Source of the DNA: JADKFD01 sp050250665
GTDB taxonomy: Bacteria; Pseudomonadota; Gammaproteobacteria; Xanthomonadales; SZUA-5
Direction: 5' to 3'
Length of the DNA: 64,000 nt
NCBI GenBank assembly: GCA_050250665.1
Contig: JBFWOF010000003.1
Location: 62,001-126,000, forward strand
The position numbers and the translations under genes were made by a program. Shown here piece after piece: positions 47,560 to 56,904 of this stretch (its first letter is position 1; the number at the start of each line of letters is the position of its first letter). Under the pieces are notes generated by a model. It was not told the DNA's origin, did no database searches, and worked only from the letters and a program-made list of their open reading frames with translations.

Positions 47560-47740
47560 CGAATACTCCCAGGTAGACGCCTATTGATGGGGACGTTCTA
47601 CCTCTTTTCAACCGGCGAGACGAGAGCTTGACTCCCGGCGGCCTCGAGAAGGGACACGCACCGGCGCGGCGACCTTGAACCGGCGTCATTGCGAGCCGCG
47701 TGTATCGGCCTGAAACTGCTGACGGGCCATTAACCCCCGG

Positions 47741-47822
47741 CGTCATTGCGAGCGTAGCGAAGCAATCCAGGGGCGTGCGGCGATACCTGGATTGCTTCGT
47801 CGCTACGCTCCTCGCTATGACG
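47741..47822. repeat. family B inverted repeat (CGTCATTGCGAG type)
   Basis: The left arm CGTCATTGCGAGCGTAGCGA and following AGCAATCCAGG are matched by CCTGGATTGCTTCG and an imperfect right arm ending CTATGACG. A second copy with the same arms lies at 57517-57613, and part of a third at 47690. It fills the gap between tig and clpP. Nothing indicates a protein. Confidence 0.75.
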
Positions 47823-47904
47823 CATCAACAACTTACGACATGCGTTCTTGGAGAGCCACCTGATTCGGCCCGACACTGCGCACGGGCCATGAACCTCAGG
47901 CGCG

Positions 47905-47980
47905 TGTAGGAGCGACCTCGCGTCGCGACCGGCAAGCCGCACTCTCGCGGCAGCGGTCGCGCCGCAAGGGCGCTCCTACA
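47905..47980. repeat. family A inverted repeat (GTAGGAGCGACC type)
   Basis: The left arm TGTAGGAGCGACCTCGCG and the right arm CGCAAGGGCGCTCCTACA are inverted copies of one element with about 25 bases between. More copies lie at 60703, 60899-60972 and 61193. Confidence 0.8.
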
Positions 47981-48070
47981 GGCGAGCAAAGCCCGCAATA
48001 CGCTCCGGCGCGTTGTTTCATGGTTCGCCCGCGCTGATCCCGGAGCGACCACACCCCCGAAAGAAGAAAG

Positions 48071-48111
48071 GGCACCAGCCGGGCGAGTTGACCTCGCCTG
48101 ACCGGTGCCCC
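48071..48111 (-). terminator. intrinsic terminator of tig
   Basis: On the minus strand GGGCACCGGTCAGGCGAG pairs with CTCGCCCGGCTGGTGCCC and is followed by TTTCTTCTTTC. It lies 30 bases beyond the tig stop. Confidence 0.8.
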
Positions 48112-48141
48112 TGATCCTGCGTCCAGCAGGTCGCGACAGCC

Positions 48142-49452
48142 TCAGCTGCCCGGCTGCAGGATTTCCTGGAAGCTGCGCTCGACCTCGGTGACCTTGGCGC
48201 GCTGCGCCACCCACTCGGCCACCTGCTCGTCCATGACCCGCGCGCGCAGGCTGTTCATCAGGCGCTGATCCTGCTGATACATGGTAACGACTTCGGAGGG
48301 ATCCTCGTAGGTCGAAGCGATGGCCGACAGCGCCAGACGAACCTTGGCTTCATCCAGGCGCAGACTGTTGCGGATGGCGATCTCGTTCAGCAGCAGACCG
48401 GCCAGCACTCGACGCCGCGCCAGATCGCGCAGGCTCTCGACCGCCGGTGGCGGCGGCACCGGCTGACCCGCCTGCCTGGCGCGCTCGGTCATCTCGGCAA
48501 CAGCCTGACGCTGCATCGCTTCGGCTTCGCTGGTGACCAGCGAGTTGGGCACTGCCAGATCGTTGTACTTCTTCAACAACTGTTCGACCACCGCACCGCG
48601 CAGCCGACCCGACAGCGCCTGACCGAGCTCGCGCTCGAGGTTCTGACGCACTTCGCGCTTGAAGGCTTCGACGCCACCGCTGATGTTGAAGCTCTGGGCG
48701 AAGTTGTCGTCGACTTCCGGCAGTACGCCTTCGTTGATTCGGGTCACGCTGAGCTCGATCGTCGCGGTCTTGCCGGCGATCCGCTCATCGCGGTAATCGG
48801 CCGGGAATTCGGCCGTGATCGACTTGTCTTCGCCGGCACTCATGCCGACCAGCGCATCTTCGATTTCCGGCATCACCGCTTTCTGACCGATCGCAGTCAG
48901 ACCGCGCTCCTTGCCCTCTTCCGGAATCCGCACGCCATCGCTGCTGATCACGAACTCGAAGGCAATGAAGTCCCCGGCGACGGCGGGCCGCTCGGCCGGA
49001 CGGAAGCTCATCCGCTGACGTCGCAGGGTATCGATCATGCGATCGATGTCCGCGTCAGTGGCCTGGGCCACTTCGCGCTCGATCACCAGATCGGTGACAT
49101 CAATTTCCGGAAATTCCGGCAGCACGTCGAAGGTGGCGGTGTAGGCAAATTCGTCGGCAGCTTCGGAATCCTTGATCACCGAGGGCGTCTGCGCCGGACG
49201 CAGATTTTCCTGCTGCACGGCTTCGGCCAGGGTTTCGCGGATCAGCGTGTTGCTGACTTCATCGCGAATCTGCTGACCGTAGCGCTTCTCGATCACCATC
49301 GCCGGCACCTTGCCCGGACGGAAGCCATTGAGCGACACCGTCTTCGACAATTCGCGGATGCGCGCGTGCACGACCTGGTGATAGCGCTCGCCCGGAACAC
49401 TGATCTTGAGACGACGGGCAAAATCGTCCAGCTTCTCGACCGAAACCTGCAT
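48142..49452 (-). CDS. tig: trigger factor, ribosome-bound chaperone
   Basis: 436 residues. The ribosome-binding tail has the signature NGFRPGKVP in the first 50 residues. The FKBP-type isomerase domain is at about 155-245 (AVAGDFIAFEF, MPEIEDALVGMSAGE). The helical chaperone arms fill the rest. It shields nascent chains at the ribosome exit. The ATG has GGAGGT upstream; an extension of eight codons is not needed. It is preceded by six tRNAs on the same strand. Confidence 0.97.
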   Translation of the reverse strand: MQVSVEKLDDFARRLKISVPGERYHQVVHARIRELSKTVSLNGFRPGKVPAMVIEKRYGQQIRDEVSNTLIRETLAEAVQQENLRPAQTPSVIKDSEAADEFAYTATFDVLPEFPEIDVTDLVIEREVAQATDADIDRMIDTLRRQRMSFRPAERPAVAGDFIAFEFVISSDGVRIPEEGKERGLTAIGQKAVMPEIEDALVGMSAGEDKSITAEFPADYRDERIAGKTATIELSVTRINEGVLPEVDDNFAQSFNISGGVEAFKREVRQNLERELGQALSGRLRGAVVEQLLKKYNDLAVPNSLVTSEAEAMQRQAVAEMTERARQAGQPVPPPPAVESLRDLARRRVLAGLLLNEIAIRNSLRLDEAKVRLALSAIASTYEDPSEVVTMYQQDQRLMNSLRARVMDEQVAEWVAQRAKVTEVERSFQEILQPGS

Positions 49453-49507
49453 GAAACCTCCAAAGTCACAAAACATACGCGCATGACGCCAGGCGCCTGC
49501 CCGATTC

Positions 49508-49591
49508 TGGTGCGAAAGGAGAGACTCGAACTCTCACGGGTTGCCCCACTGGATTCTAAGTCCAGCGCGTCTACCATTCCGCCACTTTCGC
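49508..49591 (-). tRNA. tRNA-Leu(TAG)
   Basis: Minus-strand class II tRNA with acceptor GCGAAAG/CTTTCGC, anticodon loop CTTAGAA giving TAG, long variable arm and CCA. Last of the six-tRNA row. Confidence 0.95.
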
Positions 49592-49625
49592 ATGACCGAC
49601 TGCTGACGCGGGGCAAGCGGCGAGT

Positions 49626-49700
49626 TGGTGGGCTGTCAGGGACTCGAACCCCGAACCTACTGATTAAGAGTCAGCTGCTCTACCATTGAGCTAACAGCCC
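49626..49700 (-). tRNA. tRNA-Lys(CTT)
   Basis: Minus-strand cloverleaf with acceptor GGGCTGT/ACAGCCC, anticodon loop CTCTTAA giving CTT, and encoded CCA. Confidence 0.95.
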
Positions 49701-49724
49701 ACAGAAACGGCATCCCGAGGTTGT

Positions 49725-49801
49725 TGGGGTGGATGACGGGGCTCGAACCCGCGACCGTCGGAATCACAATCCGATGCTCTACCAGCTGAGCTACATCCAC
49801 C
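49725..49801 (-). tRNA. tRNA-His(GTG)
   Basis: Minus-strand cloverleaf with anticodon loop TTGTGAT giving GTG. The extra G at the 5' end (base 49801), opposite the C discriminator, is the identity feature of tRNA-His. CCA is encoded. Confidence 0.95.
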
Positions 49802-49819
49802 ACCGTAAACCTTTACCAC

Positions 49820-49896
49820 TGGCGCGCCCGACAGGAATCGAACCTGCAACCCTCGGCTTAGAAGGCCGATGCTCTATCCGGTTGAGCTACGGGCGC
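49820..49896 (-). tRNA. tRNA-Arg(TCT)
   Basis: Minus-strand cloverleaf with acceptor GCGCCCG/CGGGCGC, anticodon loop CTTCTAA giving TCT, and CCA encoded. Confidence 0.95.
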
Positions 49897-49953
49897 AACG
49901 CTCCGTAGTCTCGCCGACCGCGCCCCTCTTGCCCACTGTTCACTGGGGAAAGA

Positions 49954-50030
49954 TGGTCGGGGTAGGGGGATTCGAACCCACGACATCCAGCTCCCAAAGC
50001 TGGCGCGCTACCAGGCTGCGCTATACCCCG
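49954..50030 (-). tRNA. tRNA-Pro(TGG)
   Basis: Minus-strand cloverleaf with acceptor CGGGGTA/TACCCCG, anticodon loop TTTGGGA giving TGG, and encoded CCA. Confidence 0.95.
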
Positions 50031-50162
50031 CAAACTTGCCGCGACGACACAATACCACCGTCACAATACGACGGGCTCAAAAGTCGGTCAAACCCTCAGA
50101 CCGCCGATTGCACCCCTCAAACATCAACGCCCGAAACCAGTTCGGGCGTCTATGCCACACAT

Positions 50163-50239
50163 TGGCGCGCCCGGAAGGATTCGAACCTCCGACCACCTGG
50201 TTCGTAGCCAGGTACTCTATCCAACTGAGCTACGGGCGC
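50163..50239 (-). tRNA. tRNA-Arg(ACG)
   Basis: Minus-strand cloverleaf with acceptor GCGCCCG/CGGGCGC, anticodon loop CTACGAA giving ACG, CCA encoded. First tRNA of the row, close behind the promoter. Confidence 0.95.
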
Positions 50240-50251
50240 GTAGAAACGAGA

Positions 50252-50280
50252 ATTATGTGGCGTGATTCGGTCGCCGTCAA
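50252..50280 (-). promoter_or_regulatory. sigma-70 promoter of the tRNA row
   Basis: On the minus strand a -35 box TTGACG and a -10 box CATAAT are separated by exactly 17 bases. The -10 box ends 12 bases before the first base of tRNA-Arg(ACG). It probably drives all six tRNAs and perhaps tig. Confidence 0.8.
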
Positions 50281-50332
50281 GCCCTTGAGCGCGGCTTTTT
50301 GCGAGTCCGAAAGAAGTTTTCTTCCGCCCCGA

Positions 50333-50740
50333 TCACTGCCCTTCGCTCATGCGCCGGTCGAATTCCACTCGAGCCGCACGCAACTCGGCCTCCTCGCTGG
50401 CGACCGCGCTGTTTTCGCAGTCGGCGCGATCGGAAGCCTGCAAGCTCTGACAGCTCTGCATCGATTCCTCGTAGCGTTTTCTGGCGCTGTCGGTCGCGGC
50501 TTCCAGATAGGACTGGGCCGCACCCAAACGGGCATGCAGTTCAACTTCCTGCGGGTCAGTCTCAGCGTTCCCCGATGCATTCGATGGTATCGAGTCCGGC
50601 TCAGGCGTCGGCGCCGGTGAAGGCGCCGCCGTATCGGACTGGTCTTGCACCGTCGCCGGCTGCGGTGCCGGCTGTTCAGAGCAGGCCGACAGCAACACAC
50701 TCAGCATCGCGCATATCAACCTGTTCAATCGCACTGGCAA
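50333..50740 (-). CDS. putative lipoprotein
   Basis: 135 residues. The signal ends in the lipobox LLSAC, so the mature protein should be lipid-anchored at the membrane. A Pro/Ala/Glu-rich linker (about 22-60) leads to a helical, charged part with two cysteines (MQSCQSL, ADCENS). No family known to me. It stands alone between the tRNA promoter and the histidine kinase. Confidence 0.65.
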   Translation of the reverse strand: MPVRLNRLICAMLSVLLSACSEQPAPQPATVQDQSDTAAPSPAPTPEPDSIPSNASGNAETDPQEVELHARLGAAQSYLEAATDSARKRYEESMQSCQSLQASDRADCENSAVASEEAELRAARVEFDRRMSEGQ

Positions 50741-50834
50741 CTCCCTCGCAGACCGTCAGACCGGCAGTCTGCATTGAATGCCTGGGATCGGCCATCGCCT
50801 GCGCGCTGCCAATCATGCCGACGCATCGCGCATA

Positions 50835-53800
50835 TCATGGCGCCACCCTGGGGAAAGTCAGCTGGAATCGCATGCCGACGTTCGGGGCACCTTCGACCGC
50901 CACCCGACCACCCAACTGCACGGTCACCAGGTTGTAGACGATGTGCAGTCCAAGGCCACTGCCACCCTGGGCTCGCCGGGTGGTGTAGAAGGGCTCGAAG
51001 ACCCTAGCCAGTTCTTCGCTGCCGATGCCAGCGCCATTGTCTTCGAATACCACCTGCACCAACCCGGCGGGTGTGAGTGAGGCCGACAGGCGCATATGAC
51101 CGGCGCGGTCTTCTGGAAAAGCGTGCAGCAGCGCATTCTGGATCAGATTGCTGATCACCTGTCCCAGCGCGCCGGGATAGCTGTCAAGCAGGATGTCGTC
51201 GGCGCATTCGAGCCTCAGGGTAATCGGGCGTCGCTTCCAGGTAATCTCGAGACTGCTCACCACCGCTGCCAGATTCTGCGCCAGATCAAACTGGCGCCGG
51301 TCATCCTTGCTGCGATCCACCGACACCTGCTTGAAGTTGCGAACCAGTTCGGAGGCTCGCGCCAGGTTCTGATGGATGATCTGGCTGGCGTTGCTGGCCT
51401 GGGCGGCAAATTCAGCCAGCGTCGTGCGACGCAATTCATTGGCTTCCAGAGCTTCTCCCAGGGCGGCGCTGCGCTCGGCCAGATAGGACGAGGCGGTCAG
51501 CGCCACGCCCACCGGGGTGTTGATTTCGTGGGCCACTCCGGCCACGAGCTGACCTAAAGAGGCCATCTTCTCCCGCGCCACCAGTTCGATCTGAGCGTTC
51601 TGCAACTGCTGCAGCGCGGTTTCCGCACCTTCCTTGGCCTGAGTGAGTTCAGCCGTGCGCTCAGCCACGAGCGTTTCCAGCCTGGCGGAACGACGGCGCA
51701 AGCCGTGCTCGCGCATACGCAATCCAAGCAGCAGCAACAACGACGCCAGCACGACCAGCGTGCGGAACCACCAGGTCTGCCAGACCGCCGGGATGACCTG
51801 AACCGGAATCCGCAGCTCATGGGGACTCATCACCCCGGTACGAGCACTCCCACGCACGCGCAGCAGATACTCGCCCGGACTCAGACTGTTGTAGCTGGCA
51901 ACGCGACGGGTTGCATCGGTCTCGATCCAGTCGCGGTCAAAGCCATCCAGCCGATACTGATAGCGAAGTCGCAGTGGGGAACTGAAATCCAGCGCTGCGA
52001 ATTCCAGTGCGAATCCACGCTGCTCGGGATTGACATTGAAACCCGCTGCCGCAGGTCCCATGGCCGCCGGCACGCCACCGAGCTGCAGCTCGGTGGCCAC
52101 GATGGGCGGCTGGTATTGCCAGGGCGAGAATTCTCGGGGATTGACCACCATCAGGCCCTTGCTGCCCCCGAACAACAGGGTGCCGTCACGAGTCTGGGTG
52201 TAGCTGCGGAACCAGGCCGTCCCCAGGTCAGCCCCGTCGGCACGACTCAACTCGTAAAGACTGTCAGCCTTGGGATCGTAGACAAAGCGCTGGCTCCAGA
52301 TGCGACCCAGGGGATCCTCCAGCAGGTTTGCACCGAAGGGTCTGGCAGTCTGTCCGGGGCGCAGCGCAACCGGCTCAAGTACCGCGAGATCCGGTCCCGA
52401 CCATCGCACCCGGTGCAACCCCACCGGGGTGTCGGCCCAGAGTTGATCGCTGCGGTCGAGCAGCAGACCGAGTACGCTGACCTGATCCATCGCGCTGCCA
52501 TCAACCGCCCTGATCCGAATCTGGCGCAAGCGATCCTCGCCGGCGTCAACCCGATAGAGTCCGGTGGAGCTGCCCACCCACAATCCGCCGTCGGCGGCTT
52601 CCACCAGTGCGTTGACATCCGCCCTGACTGGCGCGTTGTCGATGGCGCGCAGTTGCTCTATCACCGCCCTACCCGCTCGCCGTCGCGCCAGGCCTGCGTC
52701 GGTACCGATCCAGAGGTCGCCAACCGCGGTCGCCAGCAGGCGCCGCACGTAGACATCCGGCAGCCCCTGATCGGGCCCCCACCAGACAAACTCGTTGCTA
52801 TCACGCTGGTATTGATGCAGGCCGTCGACGGTGCCAACCCAGATCGTGCCATCCGCCGACTGCGCCAGACTGGAGATCACGCCGTTGCGCAGCGCCTTGG
52901 GGTCATCCGGATATGGACGCCAGCCGCCAATCACACCCTGCTGGCGGTCCCACAGATCGATGCCGTTGCCACGGGTGCCGATCCAGATTCGACCATCATC
53001 CACTTCCAGCACGCTGGACACACTCGGGGTGCTGAGGGTGCCCGGCCGACCCGGACTGTGGCGCAACACGCCGATACCGTCGTTGGCCGGATTGTGGCGC
53101 TGCAAACCACCGCCATAGCCGCCCACCCAGATCTCGCCCGCCTGATCGCGCAGCATGCAACGAATCTGATCATGGGCAAGGCTGGAGGCCACGGCGGTGT
53201 CCGGCCGGATCTGGCGCAGCAGCCGAAAATCATGGGCGTCGAGCACATCAATCCCGCCAAACACGCCTATCCAGAGTATCCCCGGTCGGGGCTCGAGCAG
53301 ACTCAATACGGCTGGCTGCACCGCACTGCGGTTGTCAGCTCCCACCGGGATTGGCCGCAGAACCGGGGCGTCCGGGGCCAGCGCAAAACTGCCGCTGCGG
53401 GCCGTGCCGATGATGAGCGTGCCATCGCCCAACTGCAGCAGACTTTGCACCTGCACTCGATCCGACGGGTCGCTGGCGGCACCCAAACTACTGATGCGAT
53501 CGAAGGATTCTGCGTTGGGTCTGCGCACACTGAGCCCACCCCAACTGCCCACCCACAGATTGCCCCTTACATCCACCAGCAGCGCCGTGATGTGATCGTC
53601 ATCGACATCGCCGGCGCCACCGAAACGCTGGCGATAGTGCCTGATGCCGGTCTCGCCGGGCGGCCAGTAATCCAGCCCCTCACGGGTACCGATCCAGACT
53701 CCGCCGCCAGCGTCTTCGGCCAGCGCACGGACGGTATTGCTGGACAAGCCATCGGCCGCAGCGCGCACCCGCGTGACCCGGGCACCGTTGGCATCCAGCA

Positions 53801-54128
53801 CCGCCACACCGTCGGCATTGGTCCCGATCCACAAGCGTCCATCACTGCCACTCAGCAGTGAACGCACGAAATCGCCGGCCAGCGAGCGGGCGTCGCCATC
53901 GTCGCCAGCAAAGCTCCGGAATCGATAACCGTCGTAGCGCAACAGGCCCGCAGGCGTCCCTATCCAGATGAAACCGGACTCATCCTGCGCCAGAGCAGAA
54001 ACATTGTTGTCGGGAATCGATTCGCCATCGCCCACCGTCTCGAAGTACGGGGCGAGTTGCGGAACGGCATGCGCGCGGCATGCCAACAGTAGACAGGAGA
54101 CAGCAAGCAGTCTGGCGAGATTGCGCAT
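50835..54128 (-). CDS. two-component sensor histidine kinase with beta-propeller sensor
   Basis: 1097 residues. Signal peptide ending CRAHA, then two seven-bladed-propeller-type halves with many GxIWIGTxxGL repeats (about 25-690). Then comes a Y_Y_Y domain (RYQYRLDGFDRDWIET), one membrane segment (TLVVLASLLLLLGLRM) and a coiled coil. The kinase core has the phospho-acceptor His867 in GVAHEINTP, the N box NLIQNALLHAF (994-1004), and DNGAGI and GSGLGLHIVYN. No receiver or output domain is attached, and no response regulator gene is adjacent. Such sensors detect periplasmic ligands, often oligosaccharides; the ligand here is unknown. Confidence 0.93.
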   Translation of the reverse strand: MRNLARLLAVSCLLLACRAHAVPQLAPYFETVGDGESIPDNNVSALAQDESGFIWIGTPAGLLRYDGYRFRSFAGDDGDARSLAGDFVRSLLSGSDGRLWIGTNADGVAVLDANGARVTRVRAAADGLSSNTVRALAEDAGGGVWIGTREGLDYWPPGETGIRHYRQRFGGAGDVDDDHITALLVDVRGNLWVGSWGGLSVRRPNAESFDRISSLGAASDPSDRVQVQSLLQLGDGTLIIGTARSGSFALAPDAPVLRPIPVGADNRSAVQPAVLSLLEPRPGILWIGVFGGIDVLDAHDFRLLRQIRPDTAVASSLAHDQIRCMLRDQAGEIWVGGYGGGLQRHNPANDGIGVLRHSPGRPGTLSTPSVSSVLEVDDGRIWIGTRGNGIDLWDRQQGVIGGWRPYPDDPKALRNGVISSLAQSADGTIWVGTVDGLHQYQRDSNEFVWWGPDQGLPDVYVRRLLATAVGDLWIGTDAGLARRRAGRAVIEQLRAIDNAPVRADVNALVEAADGGLWVGSSTGLYRVDAGEDRLRQIRIRAVDGSAMDQVSVLGLLLDRSDQLWADTPVGLHRVRWSGPDLAVLEPVALRPGQTARPFGANLLEDPLGRIWSQRFVYDPKADSLYELSRADGADLGTAWFRSYTQTRDGTLLFGGSKGLMVVNPREFSPWQYQPPIVATELQLGGVPAAMGPAAAGFNVNPEQRGFALEFAALDFSSPLRLRYQYRLDGFDRDWIETDATRRVASYNSLSPGEYLLRVRGSARTGVMSPHELRIPVQVIPAVWQTWWFRTLVVLASLLLLLGLRMREHGLRRRSARLETLVAERTAELTQAKEGAETALQQLQNAQIELVAREKMASLGQLVAGVAHEINTPVGVALTASSYLAERSAALGEALEANELRRTTLAEFAAQASNASQIIHQNLARASELVRNFKQVSVDRSKDDRRQFDLAQNLAAVVSSLEITWKRRPITLRLECADDILLDSYPGALGQVISNLIQNALLHAFPEDRAGHMRLSASLTPAGLVQVVFEDNGAGIGSEELARVFEPFYTTRRAQGGSGLGLHIVYNLVTVQLGGRVAVEGAPNVGMRFQLTFPRVAP

Positions 54129-54278
54129 GGCCGCATCGTAGTCACCACGGCGACCGGACGCCAGCATCTGGCGCTGCAAGCAGAACGACAATTGTCAATC
54201 AGCGATGCACGTTCACCTGCGGGCTTTCCAGCGTTCGCGGGACGTGCCACGATCAAGGCGTTGCCAGATATCCGGGAT

Positions 54279-54950
54279 ATGCACGTGCCCACGACCAATC
54301 AGTTCATCGTCATCGGATTCATCCTGTCGCTGGTGGTCGGGGTCGTCGCCGGTAATACCAGCACAGGTTTCTCGATCGCAGTCGCTGCCAGCACCTTCGG
54401 CAGCATGGCCTCGGTATTGGCGCTGGTGCTGGTGTGGCTGGGCCTGCAGGCACAAACCCGGGAACTGGCCCTGCAGCGCGAGGAAATCCGCATGCAGCGC
54501 GAGCAGATGGCGAAAGCCGCGAGGCTGTCCCAGCGCAACAGCAATGCCGTCGAGCAGATCCCTGACTTCATGTACGCAGCCGACGATCCGCGACTGTTCC
54601 TGCGTCCGGAGAGTTCGATGGGCGATTCGGCGATCGTATTGGTGCTCAAGAACAACGGTGCCCAGATCTGGGGCGTGTCGCTGTACTGGCACTATCAGGA
54701 CCGCATGCACTTCATCGACGAGACCCACCCCACCCTCGTCACCGGCGGCGAAATCATCGCCTTCATCCAGCGCAATGAGTTGCCGGAACAGTTCGGCGTG
54801 ACCGTCTCCTACACCAAGCGCACCGGCGAAGAGCAGGAAGAGCGCTGGTCGATCACCGAGGATTCGGCCGGTTTCGACTGCACCTACGACGGCAAGGTCA
54901 GCGCCGACCCCGAGCTCAGCGCCGACGCCCGACACACGTTGCGGCGCTGA
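54279..54950 (+). CDS. hypothetical membrane protein
   Basis: 223 residues. Two N-terminal hydrophobic segments (FIVIGFILSLVVGVVAG and STFGSMASVLALVLVWLGL) are followed by a coiled coil (ELALQREEIRMQREQMAKAARL) and a cytoplasmic, probably beta-rich domain. The inner ATG is used because it begins directly before the first segment. It is divergent from the histidine kinase with about 150 bases between the starts. No family name can be given. Confidence 0.7.
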   Translation: MHVPTTNQFIVIGFILSLVVGVVAGNTSTGFSIAVAASTFGSMASVLALVLVWLGLQAQTRELALQREEIRMQREQMAKAARLSQRNSNAVEQIPDFMYAADDPRLFLRPESSMGDSAIVLVLKNNGAQIWGVSLYWHYQDRMHFIDETHPTLVTGGEIIAFIQRNELPEQFGVTVSYTKRTGEEQEERWSITEDSAGFDCTYDGKVSADPELSADARHTLRR

Positions 54951-55047
54951 TCTCCGGCACAGCCGGGAACAGCCTGGAAGCCCTAGTATTCTCAAGCGCT
55001 GGGCAGAAATTCCGCCCCTGTCCACTGTCCGAGAGCTCGGAGCGACC

Positions 55048-56667
55048 ATGATTTACCCGAACTTGACCGCAATGTCCGAGGAGCGGGGGCAACGACTGTT
55101 GTTTCTGTTACTGCTGGGTACGGTGTTGTGCTGGCTCGTGGCATTCACCGCTGTCGGTTACCCATGGTCGATGGTCGGACTGACCATGACCGACTCGCTC
55201 AAGTACTTCTGGATGGCCCAGGGACTTCATTCCGGCGCTGTTGATTCACTGGCGCAGCACGGCCAGACGATATTGAGTGAAACCCGGTTTCCGCCGGGTT
55301 ACCCCTTGTTCCTTTCCCTGTTCGGGCCTGACCCCAGCCCCGCCGGCATGCGCGCGGCAAATTTCGGCCAGTGGCTGACGGTATTGCTGGCGCTGGCGAC
55401 AAGCTGGCGCTTCTACCGACAATCGCTCGGGGCTGGCGCCGCAGCAATTGCCGCCTTCGCCTTCACCCTGGCGATGCCTTGGGTCTATCCATGGTCCTTT
55501 GACCTGATCTCCGAGCCGCTGTTCGTGGCATTGCTGCTGACGATATGTGTGCTCGCGGAGCAACGGCCTTCCGCGCGCAGCTCTTATTTCATGTGCCTGC
55601 TCTTCGGTGCGCTTTGTCTGACCCGGAGCATCGGCTATCCACTGCTGCTGGTGCTCGCCTACTGGCTCTGGAATGGCTCCAGGTCAATCCCGCGCGTGCT
55701 TGCCGGCATGGCCATCGCGATGGGGCCGATTGTGGCCTGGAAGATCTTTCAATGGACTCAAGGCAGAGCGGGCGCCGACAGTTATCTGCTCTGGCTACTT
55801 TGGGAACTGCGAGGTCTGGCCAACAATCCCTGGGATATTCTTTGGCCGCAATGGTCCAAGTTCGCAGCTGCGTTTACCCCGATGGGCTGGCACCAGGGCG
55901 TACGCATTGCGCTGGGATCGGCACTGCTGATCTGCGCCTTGATCCAGATCGCTCCACGCGCAAGAAAGAAAGACAGCACAGCTCTGATCGCGGCCACGCT
56001 TTTCCTCGTTCTGCTGAGCTGGCCCTATCCGTTGCACTTTGACCGTCTGGTGGCGCCGTTGGCGCCCTTCATCCTGAGCTATGCACTGCTGCCCTTCGCG
56101 GCCTCGTGCAGGGCATCACAGCCCCCATCCGCGCAATCCCCTGTCGCTGCCGCCAGTGCCGGCAAGGCAATTGCGGCTGTCGTTCTGGCCGTCGCCGCGC
56201 TCGCCACCACCTGGGGCCTGGCCATCGCCCCAATGGTCGCCAGCTCCCGGGCTCAACTCCCGGAATTCGAAAGATCATTCCTGCGCAGTACACTCGCCAC
56301 CATGAATACGGAGCAGGCCCCCAAGACCATCGAACGCCTGGCGCGGACGCTGGATGTTGCGTCACAACTGGACACACTGGTGCCACCTGGCGAGTGCATC
56401 TACACCACCTCGCCTGACTTCATCGCGCTGCGCAGTACCAGAAAACTCATCGACAGCCCGGTACCATTCAACTGGTCGCGCGGACCATGCAAATACGCGC
56501 TGGCAATCTCGATCTGGGACGGCTCCCATGTTGGCGGTCCCGGGTACCCGATGCAGCAGGGTGGACTCAGCTACCGCATGGTCGCCCAATGGAAGTTGCC
56601 CAGCGACACCGACGCCATAGGCACCCTGATGCGGCAACCCGCTGCCGAGCCAGGAAAAGCAGATTAG
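55048..56667 (+). CDS. polytopic membrane protein, GT-C glycosyltransferase-like
   Basis: 539 residues with about ten membrane segments. The first periplasmic loop carries DSLKYFWMAQGL, the acidic position expected in GT-C glycosyltransferases of the dolichyl-phosphate-mannose transferase type, and RFPPGYPLFLSLF follows as in that family. The C-terminal 120 residues are a periplasmic domain with two cysteines (GECIYTT, GPCKYAL). Such enzymes move a sugar from a lipid carrier to a protein or glycan. Substrate and true activity are unknown. GAGCGACC precedes the ATG weakly. Confidence 0.65.
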   Translation: MIYPNLTAMSEERGQRLLFLLLLGTVLCWLVAFTAVGYPWSMVGLTMTDSLKYFWMAQGLHSGAVDSLAQHGQTILSETRFPPGYPLFLSLFGPDPSPAGMRAANFGQWLTVLLALATSWRFYRQSLGAGAAAIAAFAFTLAMPWVYPWSFDLISEPLFVALLLTICVLAEQRPSARSSYFMCLLFGALCLTRSIGYPLLLVLAYWLWNGSRSIPRVLAGMAIAMGPIVAWKIFQWTQGRAGADSYLLWLLWELRGLANNPWDILWPQWSKFAAAFTPMGWHQGVRIALGSALLICALIQIAPRARKKDSTALIAATLFLVLLSWPYPLHFDRLVAPLAPFILSYALLPFAASCRASQPPSAQSPVAAASAGKAIAAVVLAVAALATTWGLAIAPMVASSRAQLPEFERSFLRSTLATMNTEQAPKTIERLARTLDVASQLDTLVPPGECIYTTSPDFIALRSTRKLIDSPVPFNWSRGPCKYALAISIWDGSHVGGPGYPMQQGGLSYRMVAQWKLPSDTDAIGTLMRQPAAEPGKAD

Positions 56668-56766
56668 TGGCCACCTTGCCACTCCGGGCCCACGGCCGAG
56701 GTTTCGCACGGTAGAAGCACAGGCCGCATCGCTGCTTGGCGTTGGCAAACTTCAACCCCGACCCAC

Positions 56767-56798
56767 AAAAAAGCCCAGACCATCACTGGCCCGGGCTT
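56767..56798 (-). terminator. intrinsic terminator after tRNA-Ser(GCT)
   Basis: On the minus strand AAGCCCGGGCCA pairs with TGGTCTGGGCTT (one mismatch, one wobble) followed by a run of T. It lies just past the 3' end of the tRNA. Confidence 0.8.
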
Positions 56799-56804
56799 CG
56801 TATT

Positions 56805-56897
56805 TGGCGGAGAGACAGGGATTCGAACCCTGGATGGGTGTTTTGCACCCATACTCCCTTAGCAGGGGAGCCCCTTCGGCCTCTCGGGCATCTCTCC
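56805..56897 (-). tRNA. tRNA-Ser(GCT)
   Basis: Minus-strand class II tRNA with acceptor GGAGAGA/TCTCTCC, anticodon loop CTGCTAA giving GCT, long variable arm and CCA. It follows csrA by seven bases, so the two are likely co-transcribed. Confidence 0.95.
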
Positions 56898-56904
56898 GTG
56901 ATCG

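Noticed and set aside
47741..47980. CRISPR-like repeats between clpP and tig
   Set aside because: The repeats are few, inverted rather than direct, and without regular spacers or cas genes.
49869..50207. Open frame over the tRNA row with GFEPTT-type peptides
   Set aside because: It is antisense translation of tRNA genes, a well-known artefact.
51705..53861. Plus-strand open frame of 718 codons
   Set aside because: It is fully antisense to the histidine kinase, whose domains are clear. High GC keeps the opposite frame open.
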